From positions 4,338,001-4,402,000 of the forward strand of contig NC_088321.1 in the NCBI RefSeq assembly GCF_910592395.1: 64,000 nucleotides of DNA, in the 5' to 3' direction. This document shows positions 57,885 to 64,000 of this stretch, one piece after another. Both the position numbers and the translations under genes were made by a program. This DNA comes from Lineus longissimus (lineage: Eukaryota > Nemertea > Pilidiophora > Heteronemertea > Lineidae). The notes beneath the pieces were generated by a model that made no database searches, was not told the DNA's origin, and worked only from the letters and a program-made list of their open reading frames with translations. Every line of letters starts with the position of its first letter. Position 1 is the stretch's first letter.

Positions 57885-59553
57885 TCAATTAAGCAAAGTA
57901 GCGATTGGCGAGGTAGTCCCTGTAAACACTGCCAGAGTTTGGGCCAGCATACTCCTCATCATCGTCTTCATCATCTTCTTCGTCATCACTGTCGTCGTCT
58001 TTTGGGGTTCACGTTCTCCTCTCATCTTTGCAATATTATGCAGGACAAAACAGGCAGAGATGATCTTAACTACACGGTCTGGCTGCATACGAATCTCCCC
58101 ATGGAGAACATGGAACCTCCTCTTTAACACTCCAAAGGCATGTTCTATCCTCACTCTTGTGGCACATAACGAAGTGTTTAATCTCTGCTGGGCTTCTGTT
58201 GTGGGTGCTCCGTACGGGACGATGAGATACAGCATACAAGGGTATCCACTATCTCCTAGCAACAGTCCATCTTCACCTCTGGGGTTTGTCAGTTCCAGGT
58301 GCTCTTTAAGGTCACTGTTCCTCAAAATAAAGGCATCATGGGTTGCCATGGTGGCCAACGTGCAACTACATTGGTGAATTTTCCTGAAAAATTTTAGTTA
58401 GGAGGGCTATTGATCATTATTACACGACCACTCCGTATTCCCAAATGCCATTGGATAAAACCACGTCACGTGGGCTTTGACATATCGTGATATCACCAGC
58501 AAATCCTATGTTGAACAGTCAACATATTTCAGCATCAACAAGTTTCTATGCAATTAACGATGAAAAAATACAAAAACTATGCGTATTCTATCTTTATGAG
58601 CAACAGTGTACAAGAGATAATTTTTGCATAAATGGCATTCCATATGTTGGTCAGGCAATCATGGAATTGGTCAACGTTCGTTTACCAAAAAAAGGCATGT
58701 CAGTCATGGTGCATGTCATGATGTCGAGGATGTGGCGGTTGTTGTGATATCATGGATATTGGCCCTAGTATTTAGCATGTTTTCAGGTATAATTATAAAA
58801 GTAATTATCCTTGTCGTCAACCACTGCTTGCACGTTGATGGAGTGATATCCCTTCCTGTTTACAAAAGATGCTTCGTAGGCTGGAGCTGGAGGAACTTGC
58901 GCGGGTTGTTCTGCTTCTTCCATGGCTTCGCCTTCGCGATCTGCAGGCATGGGCAGTGCAGCTGCATGTGCAGGATCAGGAGCATGTAGGCCTATCTGGT
59001 CATCTTGCATCTCCTGGTCATTCTCAGCAGCATTGGCTGGGTCTGGGATGTGATCAGCATCAGGACGTGGCTCACTGGGGCATATTATTCTGATGTGCGT
59101 GCCGTCGATGCATCCCAATACTTTGGGAAAATGTGAGATCGCATAGAATCCAGCTTGAATTCGACGCCTCTCCTCCACCGACTGGGGCCACACAATAAAA
59201 TCGTCCCGTGCAGCATCTAACAGGCCAGCCACCCTGTGCACCACACGACTTACACTAGCTTTGTCTGCACCGAAAGTGTCCCCAATAACTTCAAAGAAAG
59301 CTCCAGATGCAAAATAACGGAGAGCAATCAAGACTTGCACCTCAGGCGAAATTGCATGGCTTCTGTTGGTCGCACTTTCAATGTCCTCCCTGAGCATTTC
59401 AACTATCAAAACAATGGTTTCTCTGCAAAAACGATATCTTTTAAAAAGTTCATTGTCATTGAAGAACTCCAAGTGGTTGATTATTTGTCTAAAATGCCGT
59501 GGAGCTTGAAAAAATGACTGGAAAGCCACAAACAGGGCCTGGTTGTCCACCAT
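57885..59553 (-). pseudogene. Harbinger transposase with complete DDE set, minor lesions
   Basis: Exon 1 (59553 to about 58815) reads MVDNQALFVAFQSFFQAPRH, LFKRYRFCRETIVLIVEMLR, then GCIDGTHIRI with the first Asp, and an acidic/Ala-Pro insert. It ends at VVDDKG. Exon 2 (from about 58384 to 57885) has NSDLKEHLELTNP, LLLGDSGYP with the second Asp, and RVRIEHAFGVLKRRF with the Glu. The expected donor after GACAAGG reads AT instead of GT, and two extra bases near 58345 shift the frame before THDAFILRN. The catalytic residues are all present, so activity was lost recently if at all. Confidence 0.8.
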
Positions 59554-60284
59554 TTTGTTTCAACTAACTCTAAAATAGGGATTTATCTTGGGGTTAGGAG
59601 GTCAGTTAAAGTTAGCGTTAACTTAACGCTACTTTTAAATAATTTTCTTTCTTGCAACCCAAATTAACTTTTTGGAGTTAAGTTAACGCCAAGATAAACT
59701 AACAGTGATTTTTAACTATTTTTTACCTTTGTGCAACCGGCCCCTGATTGACATGTCTGACACACTGTAACTGTCCACCAAGCGAAGCTATCATAGCCGC
59801 CAGGCTCTAGTTTCTTTGTAAAACTGTCTTTTTCAGTAAAAACACTACGCTTTTCAGATTAACGCGTGCAAAAAGGGATAAGTGCTGAAAGAGTTAAAAG
59901 AAATAGTTTTGGCACCAATGACCTCACCAACGTCGGATTTGCACTGAAGTTAAGGTCGATTCTTGTAGAGAATCGACTCAAAGTTGACATCGGCACAAAC
60001 AAATTAAATAAATCATTTTCATTAACTTTTCATTTAATTTTTTTTTCAATGCTCGATGTCTTTTTCTGGCGAATATAGTGGTAGTAGCTGCAATACATGA
60101 ATTTGATTATGTTTGAATCATTTACAAGTAAACTGCAGGGGCACGCATTTAAACATTCGCACTTGGAAAAAACCTTGGAAATCCATATGTCATGTGCACG
60201 GATTAAAAAAATTAAAGAGATGTTAAAGATATTGACCGATCTGATTTTTATATCATCAACCTGATCATGTTTTGGCCTACTTAC

Positions 60285-60411
60285 GTTTGATGTCCCGATG
60301 GGCTATGTGCTTCTTATGGAGGAACTTAACGCCACATAGGATCTGATACGTGTAGTTTCTTAGGTCATCTTTAGGAAGAGGGTTTCCGTGTATCTTCCCC
60401 TTCAATGATCC
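60285..60411 (-). CDS. Kinase copy B, catalytic-loop exon
   Basis: Equal in length (127 bp) and phase to the copy A exon. It encodes GSLKGKIHGNPLPKDDLRNY, YQILCGVKFLHKKHIA and HRDIK. The acceptor TTTGATAG and donor AAAC/GTAAGT are unchanged. Substitutions such as Arg to Cys and Glu-Met to Lys-Lys separate it from copy A, with no stop and the catalytic Asp kept. Confidence 0.9.
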
Positions 60412-60652
60412 CTATCAAACAATCAATCAATCGTTAAACATATGGTAGTTGCTGAATTCATCCGCAACGTGTTTTGACATTTGAAGATCATTATTAAAAC
60501 ACATCACACCAGGCTGACCATTGCCTTCAAATTAATGAGCTACCCAGACTCGTATGTCGGTTCAAAAATGTGGCACTGTTCAAAACGGACTAGAGACAGA
60601 TTATATATTGGGCACGCAACTAAATCCATTGTTTGCAGTAATTGGATCTTAC

Positions 60653-60793
60653 CCCAGTCATATGTTCCATTCCAATGTAAAACTTGCCGGAATCCACATT
60701 AGTATGCTCAAAGAAATATCGAACGATATTCGGATGGTCGAATCGACTGAGCTCGCGCATTATTCTCACCTCAACCTCAAAATCTTTATTTTT
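60653..60793 (-). CDS. Kinase copy B, helix-alphaC and hinge exon
   Basis: This 141-bp exon has phase 0 at both ends. It reads KNKDFEVEVRIMRELSRFDH, PNIVRYFFEHTNVDSGKFYI and GMEHMTG. The alphaC Glu and HPNIV are kept; hinge Tyr becomes His. The acceptor is TTTTGCAG and the donor is GGG/GTAAGA. The glycine-loop exon of copy B must lie beyond the right edge of the window. Confidence 0.9.
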
Positions 60794-60986
60794 CTGCAAA
60801 ATGAAATTTGTTTATAACAATTATCAACTAACGATTTCTGTCACAGAAACATGCGACCATGACCACATGTGGCAAAATTAACTTTCGTGAGCTCTCGGTT
60901 GCCATCATAGGTAAACCTCTCCATCCGGGAACTACCTGATTAGCAATTAAAATTTGCTGCACCGAAAACCCTGGTAATTCCCTTAC

Positions 60987-61056
60987 AGGCGCAGGTGGCA
61001 GAGCGTCGGTCTTATGACCAAGAGGTTGTGGGTTCGATTCCCGGCTGAGTCGCCAC
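60987..61056 (+). repeat. tRNA-derived sequence in kinase copy B intron
   Basis: This is the counterpart of 16928-17002, with an intact B box GGTTCGATTCC and anticodon-loop-like TTATGAC. Both copies share the following ACATAGAAACTTCCTACTGG block. Considered a SINE head or tRNA pseudogene. Confidence 0.55.
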
Positions 61057-61189
61057 ATAGAAACTTCCTACTGGTCAAGTTCGATTGAGCGCTTAGTGGA
61101 TTCTTTTTGAAACCCATAAGATTGCAAATGTAAACAATTTCATAATAAACATACAGTTCGCTAAATCCTTTTCCAATTTCAAATTATCA

Positions 61190-63409
61190 ACCCTAAAGCG
61201 TCCTGCAACCGGGCGGTTGTCGTTGCTGCGACCTGCGATCATAATAGAATACGAGAAAAATATATCGATTGCGATGGTCAGTAATCGGTCTTAGCTGCGC
61301 CCTGCAATGATCAAGTCACACCAGAAGAGAGGTATTTGTATCGTTAATCGTAGCCATAATTGCAAACCGTGGCGATGAAAATAATTTGCTTGCATGGTGG
61401 CGGCGAGACGAGGTCGAGTGCCTTGCGATATTGCAGAGCCCGCACTGTAACGGAAGCATCATGACGCAAGAACGTGTGCAAACTAGATGTAGTGAAATGG
61501 GACAGCGTCATGTGCACTGCCTGTTCTCGATAGACTGTTCTGTATTCCTTGTTCTAACCGATTTGACTGTTTGCAGCACAGAAACTCAACGGTAAACTTC
61601 ATTACTGCCGGTGTAACAGCCTTAAATTTCCTTAAGGAAGACGTTTTCTTCGCTATTTATATGGTGATATATATTAATGAAGGGTTATATGGAGACGTAT
61701 GATATTCATGATGACGAATTTGAAAGCAGTAGAAAAAGAATATATGGGACCACCATAAAATGTTGACGTTTTTAGGGGATGACAGTTCAATCATTTTTGG
61801 CGTTGCTACCGATTTTTTGTGCACGGAAAAGTACCGATTTTTTAGGCGCGGGCACCGACGTTTTTGGACACTTAAAACCGACAATTTAGGCGCTCCGTCA
61901 TTTTAGGCGCGCGACAACCGTTCAATACTGTAACCTGTTGCCCGTCTGGCGGTAATGTCCGCTCGATAGTTCAATCAGGTTCTGTTATTCCTGTTTTCAG
62001 TATGAACCTAATTGGCAGTATTTTATGCCCCTTATTATAGACCCCACATACAACAAATGTGGGGTCTATATTGAGATTACTAGGAGAAGGCACTAGGCTT
62101 CTGCATTCTTCCTAGGTTATATTATGGAGATAGTCCAGAAAAACTGTTATTTCAACTGAAAAACTGTCGCCCCTGTCCCATCAAACTAAACTCGATCTAG
62201 TGCACCTGGCAAAGATCTTTTCGAAATTCGGATAATTTCAATGACTTTGAAGCGTTTTTATGCGCCGATTTTCTGATTTGCTTTCAAATCTCCGGCACGA
62301 TTCTGTCAATCACACATATATTAGCATAAGCTCCGCCCCGTAATAGTGACGTCATATCCTCATGCATCATGGCGGCGGTATCTCTTTGCCGAAGTGGCGA
62401 GCTGTCGAGTATTTTGAGCAAAGAACGACGGTTGACATGGTTGAATGAAGGAATAGAATAAAGGAATAGCCTTAAATGCTTATCAATGATCCACCCTGGC
62501 CATCTGAAAAGGTTAGGGTGCAGTTTAAATGTTACTGAGCGTGTGATTTTGAGAAAGCGCGAGCGTGCTTGTCCGGAAATAGATCATCCGCGAAACGGAA
62601 TAGACTTCACTCCTCCATACGTGTACTGTGTGGGCCCGTGGGGGCTATCAAATTTGCTGACATGCAAATTTCAAATTTCTAGTTGTAATTTGGTATTCCG
62701 TTGAATTGGAACAAGATAAGTTTATTGATAAAATTGTGTTGATCATGTTAATTTGTGTCCAGTGTTGGTGTAGGATCCTTAGAAGCAATGCATATGAAAC
62801 ATGTTTCGTTTAACGATAGAAGTTTGCTGTGAGTAGTAGGACAAACAACATATGATGAGTCGAAAATCGGCAGCCGCAGCAACCTGTGATAATTTCAGGA
62901 TTTTGTTTGAAGGACGGTCACGTTAAATGTGTGCACTATTACTACAAATCTTTTTTTTTTTTCGGGAACGTCTCGAATCTCCGGCCAGCAGGCTTCGCGG
63001 CCATCCCTTATTGACCAATCGACGTCTATCGGAGATCGAAAGTAGTACTTAAGAAATCAATGCGCGGTCTCACTGCCCAGTAGCGCAATCGAAATTTAGC
63101 TACTCTGACATCATGATTTAAAGCTGCCAAATTTCGTAATTAACTTTTTTGGAGCCTGATATGCTCAGCGGCTTGAACCTGAGGATCCAATTAAGCCCTG
63201 TCACGTGGCGGATGGTGAAATTAGAACAAAACTACCGCAAATACGTCAGCCCCCCCCCCCCCCATCACTGAAATGTTAATGGTCTTTACCTGTCACAATT
63301 CTTTCGATTATATGCCCTGGGACTCTACAGATATTAGGTTCGAATGAGATATTTGAAAAAAAGTTATGTCGGTTGATATCGAAGGGAAAATGGCTTAAAA
63401 TAAATAAGA
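61190..63409. other. Copy-B-specific 2.2-kb segment in kinase intron
   Basis: Copy A passes from TTATCAACTCTATAAATAC directly to the AGTGGTGTGTAGTCAGCAC block, while copy B has 2.2 kb between them. It holds a hairpin TAGACCCCACA/TGTGGGGTCTA (62039-62070), a degenerate ACCGAnnTTTTT repeat (61770-61910) and a C17 run (63250-63266). I find no terminal repeats or gene. It may be an unrecognised insertion or sequence lost from copy A. Confidence 0.5.
62039..62070. repeat. Perfect 11-bp stem hairpin
   Basis: TAGACCCCACA and TGTGGGGTCTA flank a loop of about 10 bases in copy-B-specific sequence. There is no T run after it and no link to a gene. Confidence 0.6.
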
Positions 63410-64000
63410 TAGTGGTGTGTAGTCAGCACTCCAGTAAAATTTTCAACTCACGACATATCGCGCGATGTTGTTCAAACGTGGTCAATGTAACATCGTCACC
63501 CAAAGGTTTTGTTCAATTCTGATATGAGCGATGGCGCAAGGCTCGCCTGAGTTTCCGCCAATATTGTTTACATGAGTAAAAGCTCCAGCCTCGCCTCAAG
63601 TCATTGCGCCTCTGCCAATTCATGACGCAAGGTTGGATTGTAGCTACGTTTGACCGAAGCGATGGTCGACAACCCAAATATCGCAAGATCTCGCAGGGAG
63701 GCGCGTGGTTTTACCAGGCTGGAAAAGCTCATTTCGTCGCGGGAACTTTGTTAATTATGTAAAATTATGTAAATATCTAATTTAATGTACAATGTATTTC
63801 TGCTTTTCTCGATAATAAACTAAATATTAAAAATTCAAATCTATTGATGAAACATTGGAATCAAAACGAAAACCAGGGCCATTGTAGTGAAAACTTAGGT
63901 CAGTTGTTGTCGCAGTCAAAATACATTTAGCTCCCTCTGGTGGACTACGATGGTCCTTATTGTATGGTACATGGATCGACTACGGGACACTTAACAGGAA

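Larger units (their letters stand above)
55014..59743. mobile_element. PIF/Harbinger transposon, 4.73 kb, CTG target
   Basis: The TIRs begin GGGCCGGTTGCACAAA on both ends. CTG is duplicated at 55011-55013 and 59744-59746, matching the CWG target preference of Harbinger. AGTTAACGC/GTTAACTTAACGC repeats lie near the ends. A Myb/SANT-like gene (plus) and a DDE transposase gene (minus) converge near 57.6-57.9 kb. This is the most complete autonomous-type element in the window. Confidence 0.9.
54058..59810. mobile_element. Composite insertion carrying a Harbinger transposon
   Basis: Copy A reads GAATGCTTTTTTCTTTCTTAAAACC. Copy B departs at 54058 (AGCTTCGCTAGCAATTTTTA) and returns at 59811. Inverted AGCTTCGCT occurs near both ends (54058 and about 59780-59789). 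The outer element is about 1 kb without its insert (54058-55013 plus 59747-59810) and codes for nothing. Target duplication is hidden by the T run. Confidence 0.6.
53483..59893. mobile_element. piggyBac-like MITE, copy in kinase intron B, interrupted
   Basis: TTAA at 53479-53482 is followed by CTCTTTCAGCCTGCGGAC. GCTGAAAGAG precedes TTAA at 59894-59897. It corresponds to 15175-15824 in copy A. The large insertion 54058-59810 splits it. Confidence 0.65.
43558..60284 (-). other. Kinase copy B intron, expanded by insertions
   Basis: The matching intron in copy A is 2.9 kb; here it is 16.7 kb. The difference is four transposon insertions, described separately. The shared host sequence between them is non-coding. 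Confidence 0.75.
42931..64000. repeat. Segmental duplication, copy B
   Basis: It aligns to 12617-17900 in the same order and orientation. Five interruptions relative to copy A account for most of the extra length: 44287-45949, 46015-46724, 47409-53224, 54058-59810 and about 61190-63409. Homology still holds at the last base of the window. Confidence 0.9.

Overview
The window looks like intron- and transposon-rich genomic DNA from an invertebrate animal, most likely a marine deuterostome such as a hemichordate, echinoderm or cephalochordate. The reasons are spliced GT-AG exons, tRNA-derived SINEs, and a mix of Polinton, PIF/Harbinger, Kolobok, piggyBac-like and LINE sequences typical of such genomes. 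The species cannot be fixed from sequence alone. There are no operons or bacterial features, and almost all open reading frames of 60-150 codons are chance frames inside repeats.

The only host gene recognised is a STE/MAP3K-like protein kinase on the minus strand, present as two direct tandem copies. Copy B enters from beyond the right edge. Its exons are the helix-alphaC exon (60653-60793), the HRDIK catalytic-loop exon (60285-60411), the activation-segment exon (43266-43557) and the C-lobe exon (26121-26335). Copy A follows with the glycine-loop exon (22149-22306), alphaC exon (16597-16737), catalytic-loop exon (16221-16347) and activation-segment exon (13105-13300). Its C-lobe exon is not seen before the window ends. 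All eight exons have good splice sites and joining phases and no stops. The copy B activation exon carries an exact in-frame 96-bp tandem duplication, so the predicted kinase has two DFG-to-SP segments.

The introns and flanks align between copy A (about 12617-17900) and copy B (about 42931 to the right edge). Each copy serves as the empty site for insertions in the other, so several transposons can be delimited to the base with target-site duplications. Copy A alone has a Tigger/pogo-like MITE, a CCGG-target MITE and a small palindromic MITE. Copy B alone has a 5'-truncated LINE with a nested Helentron-like element, a piggyBac-like MITE, a 5.8-kb LINE composite (containing a 9-bp-TSD Mutator-like element and a TTAA-flanked Kolobok-like element with a THAP ORF), and a 5.7-kb composite containing a 4.7-kb Harbinger transposon.

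Layout: 1-2.3 kb, decayed repeat-associated protein gene; 2.3-3.1 kb, tandem repeats; 3.2-5.5 and 11.6-12.6 kb, Polinton/Maverick-like remnants; 6.5 kb, SINE; 7.1-10.4 kb, minisatellite element with a nested 1.9-kb repeat; 10.5-11.55 kb, Harbinger derivative; 12.6-22.3 kb, kinase copy A; 23.5-25.4 kb, second 1.9-kb repeat; 25.4-25.7 kb, Harbinger fragment; 26-27.4 kb, kinase exon and a SINE split by a hAT-like element; 28.6-29.5 and 30.6-31.5 kb, two large foldback elements; 29.5-33.5 kb, nested minisatellite-bearing elements; 34.5-36.4 kb, pogo-like transposase relic; 36.9-41.5 kb, second Harbinger transposon; 42.9-64 kb, kinase copy B.
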